Below are positions 35,622 to 43,404 of a DNA stretch of 64,000 bases, piece after piece (position 1 is the first letter of the stretch; every line of letters begins with the position of its first letter). Source of the DNA: Bdellovibrionaceae bacterium UBA6502. Its GTDB lineage: Bacteria; Bdellovibrionota; Bdellovibrionia; Bdellovibrionales; UBA840. The stretch lies in contig DJMA01000027.1 in assembly GCA_002436415.1 (NCBI GenBank), positions 1 to 64,000 of the forward strand, written 5' to 3'. The translations under genes were made by a program, and so were the position numbers. The notes beneath the pieces were generated by a model. The model was not told the DNA's origin and did not search any database. It saw only the letters and a list, made by a program, of their open reading frames with translations.

Positions 35622-36636
35622 TTTTGGTAAGAATTTTGTAGTTACAAGTTTTGGTGAAAGTCATGGTATCGCCCTTGGCGTTGTGATTGATGGATGTCCA
35701 GCAGGCTTAGAGGTAGATTTAGAGCTTTTAAAACAGGATTTACAAAGAAGAAGGCCTGGGAGTAGTGCCATTGTATCTGCTAGGAATGAGCAAGATGAGG
35801 CAGAAATTTTAAGTGGTGTCTTTGAAGGAAAGACGATTGGGACTCCAATTGCTGTTATTGTGAGAAACAAGGATCAGCGTTCTGGAGACTACTCAAAAAT
35901 TAAAAATGAACCGAGAAAAGGTCATGCTGATGATCTATGGTTATCTAAATTTGGCCACTCTGACTATCGAGGAGGAGGACGATCTTCGGGAAGGGAAACT
36001 CTTTGTCGAGTGATAGCAGGTAGCTTTGCAAAGATGTTATTAAAGCATTACTGTCCTGAGCTAAAGGTCTTTGCATTTAGCAGTAAAATTTATGATCAAT
36101 CTTTAACTCCAGGCGAAATAAAGGCTGTCGATAGTTCAATGGACATAGGTAGTTTTGCAGCCTGTTTTCCTGATAAGGAAAAATCAAAGGTCATTGAAAA
36201 CTTATTGTTAAAAGCGAAAGAAGAAGGAAAAAGCTATGGTGGTAATATTAGTTTAGTTTTAGAAAATCCACCTAGAAACTTAGGTCAGCCTGTTTTTCAT
36301 AAGTTCAAATCTGATTTAGCTGCTGCGCTACTTTCTATAGGAGCTACAACAGCGATTAGCATTGGGGCAGGCTTCTCTTCTGGTGACACCGAGGGTGTGC
36401 AGTTTCATTCTGGTGGAGAAGATCAATATGGTGGAATTCGTGGTGGTATTACCACAGGAGACAATGTTTATGCAGAGATAGCTTTTAAACCAACCTCCAC
36501 AGTTTTAGACCATGCCAAAAAAGGTAGACACGACCCTTGTATCTTACCAAGAGCGGTTCCCGTTGTAGAGGCTATGGCAAATTTAGTTTTAATCGACCAT
36601 GTTTTATGGGCAATGCGCGATAAGATTGAAGGTTAA
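35608..36636 (+). CDS. aroC: Chorismate synthase
   Basis: Uses reduced FMN to turn EPSP into chorismate. 342 residues. Signature motifs are SFGESHGIALGVVIDG, GGGRSSGRETLCRV (most homologues have SSARET) and GGIRGGITTGDN followed by AFKPTST. The start ATG overlaps the last 14 nt of the fusion gene; the ORF frame upstream is not used. aroA follows after 2 bases. Confidence 0.96.
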   Translation: MAANSFGKNFVVTSFGESHGIALGVVIDGCPAGLEVDLELLKQDLQRRRPGSSAIVSARNEQDEAEILSGVFEGKTIGTPIAVIVRNKDQRSGDYSKIKNEPRKGHADDLWLSKFGHSDYRGGGRSSGRETLCRVIAGSFAKMLLKHYCPELKVFAFSSKIYDQSLTPGEIKAVDSSMDIGSFAACFPDKEKSKVIENLLLKAKEEGKSYGGNISLVLENPPRNLGQPVFHKFKSDLAAALLSIGATTAISIGAGFSSGDTEGVQFHSGGEDQYGGIRGGITTGDNVYAEIAFKPTSTVLDHAKKGRHDPCILPRAVPVVEAMANLVLIDHVLWAMRDKIEG

Positions 36637-36638
36637 TC

Positions 36639-37820
36639 ATGAGTAAAAAAGTCTTTAGTTATAAAGGTAGTATTCCGGCTTCTAAATCCATTATGAATCG
36701 TTTGTTGGCCGTACAAAGTTTTGAGCCAAATTTAAAGATCTTAGGCAGCTCTCAATGTGATGATGTGGTTTTAATGACGAAAGCCATGCAGGATTTGATT
36801 GAAAAAAATGAAGCTTACTGCGGAAGTGCTGGAACCGTCTTAAGGTTTTCCGCATTTGTTGCCTCTAGAAAAAAGGCGAAATTAAAGCTAACAGGAACAA
36901 AGAGACTTTTTAGTCGTCCAAGTGAAGAGTTTTTAAATATTATGCAGCAACTAGGCGTGAGTTGTGAAGTTTTTGAAGATTATATGATGATTGATTCTAA
37001 TGATTGGCAATATTCAGATAAACCAATTCTTGTGGATCGAAGTCGTAGTAGTCAATTCATATCAGGACTTGCATTGAGTTCCTGGGGTCTTCCAAAAGAC
37101 ATATGTTTTCATTGGCGAGGCGAAGTTGCTAGTGATGGTTATTTACAAATGACTCTAAAAATTCTCAAAGACTTGGGGATGGAGCTTGAGGAAACCGGAA
37201 ATAGCTTAACAATTAAAGCACAACAAAAACCACAGGTGAAACAGATGCTTGCCGAGTCTGATATGTCCTCTTGTTTCGCTGTTGCTGCCATTGCTAGTGT
37301 ATGTGGCCAAGCGGTTTTTGAGAATTACCCTACAAATAGTTTGCAGCCTGACTCAGCTTTTGTGGATATTTTAAAGCAAATGAATGTTGACCTAAAATCA
37401 GATGATTCAAAATTATTTGTAAGTAAGACGCAAAGTTTGAAAGCGGTTAAATACAATTTGAACGATACTCCTGATCTATTTCCAGTTCTGGCAGTGCTAT
37501 GCTCTTTCGCCGAAGGAGACAGTGAGCTCCATGGCGCTCATCAATTAAGTTACAAAGAGTCTGATCGTTTGGTAAAGACTGAAGAGCTGTTGGATTTAAT
37601 GGGCAAAGAACACAGTCGAATAGATGGTGGATTGAAGGTTAAAGGCTCAAGCCTTGCGCAAGGTAGTTTTGAGTACTCCACGGATGAGGATCATCGCTTA
37701 GCTTTTGCAGCCGCTTTGGCTGCCTATATGGGATACGATGTAAAATTAGATGATGTGGATGTAGTCAATAAGAGCTTCCCAGAGTTTTGGGATATCGTGC
37801 AATTGGATCTAAAAAAATAG
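36639..37820 (+). CDS. aroA: 3-phosphoshikimate 1-carboxyvinyltransferase (EPSP synthase)
   Basis: Transfers the enolpyruvyl group from PEP to shikimate 3-phosphate. 393 residues, shorter than the typical 427-450. Key elements: SIPASKSIMNRLLA (usual PGSKSVSNR), CGSAGTVLRFSAFVA (usual LGNAGTAMR), KRLFSRPSEE, DRSRSSQFISGL, and DTPDLFPVLAVLCSF with YKESDRL. Substitutions around the glycine of the NAGT motif make it a divergent member. It is the last gene of the aromatic operon and meets the next gene tail-to-tail one base apart, with no terminator hairpin. Confidence 0.94.
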   Translation: MSKKVFSYKGSIPASKSIMNRLLAVQSFEPNLKILGSSQCDDVVLMTKAMQDLIEKNEAYCGSAGTVLRFSAFVASRKKAKLKLTGTKRLFSRPSEEFLNIMQQLGVSCEVFEDYMMIDSNDWQYSDKPILVDRSRSSQFISGLALSSWGLPKDICFHWRGEVASDGYLQMTLKILKDLGMELEETGNSLTIKAQQKPQVKQMLAESDMSSCFAVAAIASVCGQAVFENYPTNSLQPDSAFVDILKQMNVDLKSDDSKLFVSKTQSLKAVKYNLNDTPDLFPVLAVLCSFAEGDSELHGAHQLSYKESDRLVKTEELLDLMGKEHSRIDGGLKVKGSSLAQGSFEYSTDEDHRLAFAAALAAYMGYDVKLDDVDVVNKSFPEFWDIVQLDLKK

Positions 37821-37821
37821 A

Positions 37822-38598
37822 CTATTTTTCTTCTGCACCTAGTTTTTGCGTAGGAGTAGAGTACAAAGCATCAAATTCCTTTTCTAGATTGGATTTTTGA
37901 GGAAGTGGTTTTTGTGTTGGGTATAAACTGCCAGAGCCATAAGTCGCTCTTGTGTTTTTCGCTTTTTCTTTTTGCTCTTTCTTCCACTCTCTTTGTCTTT
38001 TTTTAAACAGAGTCATCTCTTCTCGGAAAATCTTTTTTTTCTCTCGAAAATAAGCATCTTGGTCTCTTTGTGAAGCACGCATTTGAGATTCGAATTCGTT
38101 TCGTTTGTCTCGACTATTTGCAAAATACTCTTTTCTTTGCTCATCTTGTTTGTCGAAAAAATCTTTCCTTTGATCAGATGTGACCTTGTTTTTTAAGAAA
38201 GAGTCTCTCTGCTTTTTTAGGCTATCTAGAAAGTTTTTTCTATCTTTACGCTCTTGTTTTGTGAAGTCCTCTCTTAGTTTTCTAGTTCTTTTACGATAGA
38301 TCTCTTGTTTTCTACGAACACTTCGATCAAATCTACTTTGTAGAGTTGAGGGATTACTTCGAATGTCTTTAAAGAAATCTAAGATATAAGCTAGCTCATC
38401 ATTGTCTTGTTTGACAGGAGCAGGGGTATCATCTCTAAGCTTATCCAATGCATCCCTGTCTGCACTTAGAGATACTTCCTGTTCTATTGCGAGTAACTTT
38501 TCAGAAGTGCTGTTAGGGTTGCTTTGCGCGCGTCTGTTGTCTATGGCACAAGACGTAAGTAGTACTAGACCTAGAATTAAAGAAATGTAGTTTTTCAA
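37822..38598 (-). CDS. Charged coiled-coil lipoprotein
   Basis: 258 residues. TTG start with GAGGAGA at 6-nt spacing. Lipobox LLTSCAI places the lipidated cysteine near residue 17. From about residue 80 the protein is a continuous highly charged helix with periodic Phe and Arg/Lys (RKTRKLREDFTKQERKD, NFLDSLKKQRDSF, EYFANSRDKRNEF), likely an extended coiled coil, followed by a short Ser/Pro tail. No family is recognised. Probably a periplasmic spacer or structural lipoprotein. Confidence 0.75.
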   Translation of the reverse strand: MKNYISLILGLVLLTSCAIDNRRAQSNPNSTSEKLLAIEQEVSLSADRDALDKLRDDTPAPVKQDNDELAYILDFFKDIRSNPSTLQSRFDRSVRRKQEIYRKRTRKLREDFTKQERKDRKNFLDSLKKQRDSFLKNKVTSDQRKDFFDKQDEQRKEYFANSRDKRNEFESQMRASQRDQDAYFREKKKIFREEMTLFKKRQREWKKEQKEKAKNTRATYGSGSLYPTQKPLPQKSNLEKEFDALYSTPTQKLGAEEK

Positions 38599-38718
38599 GT
38601 CTATCTCCTCTATGTAGATCGATAAAACGGCAAAACTTGCCTTCGACTTTTAGTTGGCTTTATAGAGCTAATTTTAGTGTAGATAGGGAAAAGTAGAAAT
38701 GCAAGTTATGCTAAACCT

Positions 38719-39369
38719 ATGTGGTGGAAACAGGGGAGCTTAATACGCTCAAAGTACCAAACGAATCTACGAGGTAAAATACTCCTCGATCCGAAGTTCC
38801 AAATTAGGCATTCGCTTTTTTTGGTTCTTTCTATGAATATTCCAGTTTTAGTTCTACTGGGTTGCTCCTATTATTTTTTAAAAGAAAATTACGGTATATT
38901 TTTAGAAATGGCTTATCGTTACTCTCCTGAATTGGTACCACATTTAGAAAGAGAAAGTAATATGCTCACATATTTATTTATCGTGGGTGCTCTAGGACTC
39001 GTGTCTTACACATTTTTGGTGGGGATTAGAACGACTTATCGTTTGATCGGTCCTGTCTATGCAATGAAACGTCACTTAAAGAATATGATTCGTGGTGATT
39101 GGGCGCAACCACCTTTGAAGATTCGTGAAAATGATGACTATCATGAATTGATTGATATCTATAACTACTTCTATAGTTCTCTTCGAAGGCAAGGGGAGTG
39201 GGAATTAGAGCAAATTAGTAAATGTAAGATTGCGCCTTACGCTTTGGAGTCTCAAGAACGTCACAAAGCTTTAATACAGTACAAAGCGGCTCAGCTAAGT
39301 TTGGATGAAGAAATTTATTTTGAAAAGCCAGAAAATGATTCTAAGCTGGAAAGTGTTAAAAGCTCATAG
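38719..39369 (+). CDS. Two-TM membrane protein with HAMP-like domain
   Basis: 216 residues with two membrane segments (HSLFLVLSMNIPVLVLLGCSYYF and LTYLFIVGALGLVSYTFLVG) and a cytosolic HAMP-like helical region (LIGPVYAMKRHLKNMIRG, IRENDDYHELIDIYNYFY). The segment GPVYAxxxxLxxxIxG...LKxRxxDxxxxL is shared with the C-terminal part of the LspA fusion at 59687. There is no kinase or methyl-accepting domain, so the HAMP-like part must act through another protein. It is convergent with the TylF-like gene, and nothing around it shows its role. Confidence 0.72.
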   Translation: MWWKQGSLIRSKYQTNLRGKILLDPKFQIRHSLFLVLSMNIPVLVLLGCSYYFLKENYGIFLEMAYRYSPELVPHLERESNMLTYLFIVGALGLVSYTFLVGIRTTYRLIGPVYAMKRHLKNMIRGDWAQPPLKIRENDDYHELIDIYNYFYSSLRRQGEWELEQISKCKIAPYALESQERHKALIQYKAAQLSLDEEIYFEKPENDSKLESVKSS

Positions 39370-39392
39370 CTTTAATTACTGTATCTAAAGAA

Positions 39393-40079
39393 TCAAAGAG
39401 ATGCTTTAAATGTTTTTCCATGCCAACCAAAGTCATTCAATTCTTCCCACTTAAGATTAGGGAATTTTTGTTTCGCTTCTGTTAGTGCTAGTCTTTGACC
39501 TTTGCCATCATCTTTTTCAAAGCAATTATAGTCATCAAAAAGGATGTAGGTTTCAGATTTAATTTTGGGTAATAGAAAATCAAGAACCGGAACCGTAGAG
39601 CTATATAAATCACAATCGATTACCGCTAAGCAAGGTTCTTTAAATTGGTTACTTTTTTCTAAGTTTCTAAAGTGTTCATTACTAAAAAAACCTTTGAAGA
39701 GTTGGATTTTATTTAAATCGGCGCTGTTTTTTTCTAAATTTAAAAGTACCTCATTTTGCGAGACAGAATAATCTCCTTCGTTAAAACCACCCCCCTCATC
39801 AATGCCTTCCACTTTTGGCAATCCAGAGAAGGAGTCAAAACCATAGTAGGAGATTTCTTTTTGATCGTAGACGGAAAAAATTTGTTGCGCAAACCAGAGA
39901 CTATGGCCTTTAAATAGCCCAAATTCGTAATAGGCTTTATCGCCCAGAGATTGGTCTTCAGTAAGCTTTTTAATGCAATCAACAAGGGCTGGGCTAAGGT
40001 GAGGAGAGCAAGCGTAAAAAGCATTCGATTTTAAATTCATTTTACGCGCTAGAAAGGATTTAAACTTTTCTTTGATCAT
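39393..40079 (-). CDS. TylF/MycF-like O-methyltransferase
   Basis: 228 residues resembling the macrocin O-methyltransferase (TylF) family of SAM-dependent enzymes. Visible motifs: AYYEFGLFKGHSLWF near the SAM site, YYGFDSFSGLPK, LAVIDCDLYSSTVPVLDFLL with the metal-binding DxD, and ILFDDYNCFEKDDGKG. Members act on sugars and small molecules. There is no glycan or antibiotic cluster nearby, so the substrate is unknown. It is monocistronic, with a spacer to smpB of 113 bp. Confidence 0.85.
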   Translation of the reverse strand: MIKEKFKSFLARKMNLKSNAFYACSPHLSPALVDCIKKLTEDQSLGDKAYYEFGLFKGHSLWFAQQIFSVYDQKEISYYGFDSFSGLPKVEGIDEGGGFNEGDYSVSQNEVLLNLEKNSADLNKIQLFKGFFSNEHFRNLEKSNQFKEPCLAVIDCDLYSSTVPVLDFLLPKIKSETYILFDDYNCFEKDDGKGQRLALTEAKQKFPNLKWEELNDFGWHGKTFKASL

Positions 40080-40192
40080 AGACTCGCCTCGGGATTTTAA
40101 GATAATTACACTGCCTAAGATAAAGTTAAATTATTTTAGAAGGCCATTCAATAAAAAATGCCGAGCAAATTGTATGCTCTAAATATTAAAGA

Positions 40193-40648
40193 TTATCTAG
40201 ATTTTTTTAATGCGCGATCAATATCTCGTTTGGCATCTGATTTTTTGATGCTCTGGCGTTTATCGTGAAGCTTTTTACCTTTAGCTAAGGCGATTTCAAG
40301 TTTCACTCTACCGCGTTTAAAATAGATTTTTGTGGGAACGATCGTATAAGAGGATGCGACAGTTTTGTGCTCCAATTTCTCGATTTCATCTTTATGAGCG
40401 AGAAGTTTACGTTTTCTCTCGGGCTCGTGATTATTGTAACTAGAGGCTTGGTAAGTGCTTATGTGAGCATTTACCAAGTAAAGTTCTTGGTTTTGGATCA
40501 CTATGTAGGAATCTTTTAACTGACAGGCACCATCGCGAAGGCTCTTTACTTCCGAACCGGTTAATACCATTCCCACTTCTAAAGTATCTTCTAGAGTGTA
40601 ATTGAATCTTGCTTTGCGATTGTCAGAGATGATTTTGATTCCAGCCAT
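40193..40648 (-). CDS. smpB: SsrA-binding protein SmpB
   Basis: Binds tmRNA and rescues stalled ribosomes. 151 residues, standard length. The motifs are NRKARFNYTLEDTLEVGMVL, TGSEVKSLRDG, LYLVNAHISTYQ and the basic C-terminal tail KGKKLHDKRQSIKKSDAKRD. It follows the pseudouridine synthase by 3 bases on the same strand. No ssrA gene is seen in the window. Confidence 0.97.
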   Translation of the reverse strand: MAGIKIISDNRKARFNYTLEDTLEVGMVLTGSEVKSLRDGACQLKDSYIVIQNQELYLVNAHISTYQASSYNNHEPERKRKLLAHKDEIEKLEHKTVASSYTIVPTKIYFKRGRVKLEIALAKGKKLHDKRQSIKKSDAKRDIDRALKKSR

Positions 40649-40651
40649 AGT

Positions 40652-41584
40652 CTATTTTCGTACAAATCCTAGTTTTTTCTTTTTCTTCTTTTTCGCAGTT
40701 TTCTTGGCATTTAAACTTGTTACCGATGCCTTGCGAACACTTTTCTTCTTCTTTTTCTTAGCTTGAGTTTCCTGAGAGCTCTCAAGAGTTTTTTGTCGCT
40801 TTACTGAGGTGGTGTTACTCACTTTTTTCTTCTTTTTAACAGTATCATTGCTTTCAAAGATTTTTTCAATCTGGCGCTGAGTTAAAGACTTGTATTGACC
40901 ACGAGTGAGTTTTCCCATCTCTAACATACCGATGGCAACACGTTGTAGTTTAACAACATCAAAGCCAATCTTAGCGAACATCTTACGAATCTGACGGTTT
41001 TTTCCCTCAGTAATGATAATTTCAAACCAATCTTTTTGACCAGCACCTTTACGAAGTTTACGGATAGACTTTGCTTTTACTCGGCCTCCGCCTTCAATGC
41101 TTACGCCTTTTAAAAGTTTATCAATCTTGTCTGTTGGAACTTTGCCATCAAGTTTTACGTGATAGGTTTTTGGAATGTCTTTACTTGGGTGAGAAATGTT
41201 TTGAGAAAACTCACCATCGTTCGTCATCAATAGCATTCCTTCAGAGTCCCAGTCTAAACGACCTACTGGAAATAAACGGGCAGGGAAGTCTTCGAAAAAG
41301 TCACCAACACATGGGCGACCTTCTGGTTCAGACATTGAAGTCACTACATCTCTCGGTTTGAAAAACATGATGTAGTAATGTTGTTGTTCTAATTTAATCG
41401 GTTTTTTATCCACTAAAATTGTATCAGATGAACTAACTCTTTGACCCAATTCATACACTTTTTTGCCGTTAACTGTAACTCGGCCTTCTTCGATCAATTG
41501 ATCGGCTTTTCGGCGACTTGCAATTCCGCAATCTGCTATATATTTGTTAAGTCTGATACTTTGATTTGATCCAGCTTTAGCCAT
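40652..41584 (-). CDS. RluB/RsuA-type rRNA pseudouridine synthase
   Basis: About 310 residues. S4 RNA-binding domain (IRLNKYIADCGIASRRKADQ) followed by the synthase with PVGRLDWDSEGMLLMTNDG (catalytic Asp) and EGKNRQIRKMF. The last 65 residues are a lysine-rich tail with runs of six or seven lysines, absent from E. coli RluB, presumably an RNA-binding extension. The ATG at 41584 is preferred, giving an overlap of 49 nt with the upstream 339-aa gene. The upstream codon at 41617 is TTG. RluB or RluE specificity cannot be told by eye. Confidence 0.92.
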   Translation of the reverse strand: MAKAGSNQSIRLNKYIADCGIASRRKADQLIEEGRVTVNGKKVYELGQRVSSSDTILVDKKPIKLEQQHYYIMFFKPRDVVTSMSEPEGRPCVGDFFEDFPARLFPVGRLDWDSEGMLLMTNDGEFSQNISHPSKDIPKTYHVKLDGKVPTDKIDKLLKGVSIEGGGRVKAKSIRKLRKGAGQKDWFEIIITEGKNRQIRKMFAKIGFDVVKLQRVAIGMLEMGKLTRGQYKSLTQRQIEKIFESNDTVKKKKKVSNTTSVKRQKTLESSQETQAKKKKKKSVRKASVTSLNAKKTAKKKKKKKLGFVRK

Positions 41585-42555
41585 TCTTCCCCATTCTCCT
41601 GTTCGGGTTCGTCCCAAGTTTTTGCGCGTCCAGCGGCAATGGTCATAGCTAGTTCTTTTAGCAGTAAATGCAGCAACCTGTCATCTGTGAAAATGTTTTC
41701 AAAGGCATTTCGGCCCTTTTGGTAGACTTGGATTGCTCTTTCCTTGTGGAGATCAGGGTTTTCTGCAACTTTTTCAATAATTTCTTCTAAATTACGAGTG
41801 ATTTGCAGGTAAAGTGGGTCAGAAGATTTCTGAATAAATTTACTTTCCAAAGCTTTTAGTTGGTAGAAAAGCTCGGAGTGTTCATCTAAATTATAAAAGT
41901 TTTTAGGTCTAAGGTGTTTAATTGTGTAGCCTTGAGTTTCAAACACCAACCAAGCGTCGTCTTCATTTACGAAATCTAAAAAGCGGAAAGGCGCCACTAA
42001 AAGCTTTTGTTTAAAACTTTTATCAAGGCGTAAATCAGCCGTATAGACTAAGCAAAAATCTTCCCACAGAGGGCGAAGCTTACCTTGGTATAAACTAAAC
42101 TCTTGATTGTGGTGATGGACTTTTAAGCTCTGATCTTGTTGTAGAACTAAAACAACCCATTCTTTTTTACGAAAACTTGTACACTGGATTTTTGCGTCAG
42201 GATAAATTTCCGTATAGTAATTAAACAAAAAACTTTTCACATTTTCGGCAGAAGTCATGTTTATGATTTCAAAGTCATTTGCTGAAAAAAGATTTTGATT
42301 TAGTTCTGTGTACTGGTTTTGAAAAGCTTTGTAATAGCGTTCAAAGCATCTTACTAAATCAGCCTTTTTATCTCTCCAATGAGGGAAACTCATTAGTGCG
42401 GAAAAAAGCTTTCTGAGCTGTTGGCCGTTTAGTTCTTTCTTGGGATTGTCGATCCTGCGAAGCGCATTGTATATAGCAACTTCTGTCGGGGATTTTTTGT
42501 CTCCCGAGGATTCATAGATAAATTTTGCGAATAAAAACGCCGTCGACATATACAT
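41536..42555 (-). CDS. Cytoplasmic protein of unknown function upstream of the rRNA modification genes
   Basis: 339 residues, no signal peptide or membrane segment. The sequence mixes helices and strands (EWVVLVLQQDQSLKVHHHNQ, DAWLVFETQGYTIKHLRP) and ends with a helical C-terminus rich in acidic residues. No known domain is recognised. It lies at the head of the operon with the pseudouridine synthase and smpB, overlapping the former by 49 nt, which hints at a translation- or RNA-related role. Confidence 0.7.
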   Translation of the reverse strand: MYMSTAFLFAKFIYESSGDKKSPTEVAIYNALRRIDNPKKELNGQQLRKLFSALMSFPHWRDKKADLVRCFERYYKAFQNQYTELNQNLFSANDFEIINMTSAENVKSFLFNYYTEIYPDAKIQCTSFRKKEWVVLVLQQDQSLKVHHHNQEFSLYQGKLRPLWEDFCLVYTADLRLDKSFKQKLLVAPFRFLDFVNEDDAWLVFETQGYTIKHLRPKNFYNLDEHSELFYQLKALESKFIQKSSDPLYLQITRNLEEIIEKVAENPDLHKERAIQVYQKGRNAFENIFTDDRLLHLLLKELAMTIAAGRAKTWDEPEQENGEEWLKLDQIKVSDLTNI

Positions 42556-42643
42556 AGGCTAGAACAGGGATAGGATCTAAGTCCAGAAAATTTAAAAGGA
42601 AATTCCAAAGTCTAGGTTGCTGTATGGCCTTATGCAATAATGA

Positions 42644-42669
42644 ACCTAGGTCGAGTACTCGACCTAGGT
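42644..42669. promoter_or_regulatory. 26-bp perfect palindrome
   Basis: A perfect inverted repeat with no spacer: the half-site ACCTAGGTCGAGT is followed directly by its complement. It lies between the divergent 42555 and 42796 genes, 125 bp before the coiled-coil gene. No T-run follows, so it is not an ordinary terminator. It could be a dimeric operator or recombination site. The remaining spacer shows no gene. Confidence 0.65.
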
Positions 42670-42795
42670 CAACTCCGCTTGCCTGGTTTGGAAAATATCG
42701 CTTTGTGTTGTTTCCAAGTGCTTAAGGCTTAGATTCCATGTGACAGAGCAAAGCGTGAGTTTGACTTAGTAAATGTGCATGTCTTGGAGGTAGAG

Positions 42796-43287
42796 ATGAG
42801 CAGACAGTTAGATCCACGATTATTTGGTGAGATAAGCACAAATGATAAAAAAGCTAGTGATGAGCTATTGCCGCAATTAGATCGCTTGCCGCAAGACCCC
42901 ACGCAGCTACGTGCGCAAATGAAGAAAAAAGAAAACATCGAAATGAAGGTCGATGCTTTTATGTCCAAGGTTAGTGAAGCGCAAAGGCTAATGACTATGG
43001 AAGTAACTAAATTAGAAAAAAGATTAGAGCGAATCGAAGCTCATTATAGAAACGCCCATGAAAGTATGATGTTAAAGATGCAGACTACGGATCGTAAACT
43101 TACAGAACGAACTGTTATGGAAAATAAAGTGCAGGCTTTGATGGAGCGTCAAAACACAATGATTCAAAATTTTGAGCGCAAATTGAATCTACTAAAGAAA
43201 AGTATCGAAGAAAAAGAAATCAGTAATTTAAAACTTTCGGCGTCTTTGCGGGAGGCGCAGAATAAAATTGCTCGAATGGGCAAGTAG
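42796..43287 (+). CDS. Coiled-coil protein of unknown function
   Basis: 163 residues starting at the ATG at 42796, with GGAGG 5-6 nt upstream; the GTG 21 nt earlier is an alternative. It has no signal peptide or membrane segment. From about residue 40 it is a long amphipathic helix with heptad leucines (SEAQRLMTMEVTKLEKRLER, TVMENKVQALMERQNTMIQ), so a parallel coiled coil is likely. It ends at a strong terminator and is a single-gene unit. No family is recognised. Confidence 0.75.
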   Translation: MSRQLDPRLFGEISTNDKKASDELLPQLDRLPQDPTQLRAQMKKKENIEMKVDAFMSKVSEAQRLMTMEVTKLEKRLERIEAHYRNAHESMMLKMQTTDRKLTERTVMENKVQALMERQNTMIQNFERKLNLLKKSIEEKEISNLKLSASLREAQNKIARMGK

Positions 43288-43310
43288 TAAAATCTTCTTT
43301 TTTGTTTTTG

Positions 43311-43343
43311 AACGGCTTCTCAAATTTGAGAGGCCGTTTTTTT
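43311..43343 (+). terminator. Rho-independent terminator of the coiled-coil gene
   Basis: AACGGC and GCCGTT arms continue inward through a CTCAAATTTGAG stem, with one G-U pair, followed by seven T residues. It begins 24 nt after the stop codon. Confidence 0.88.
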
Positions 43344-43404
43344 AGCTAGCGATAATTCAAAACTGCTAAATTCTCTACAAGCCCATGTCCTTTTAAGCTA
43401 GTTT

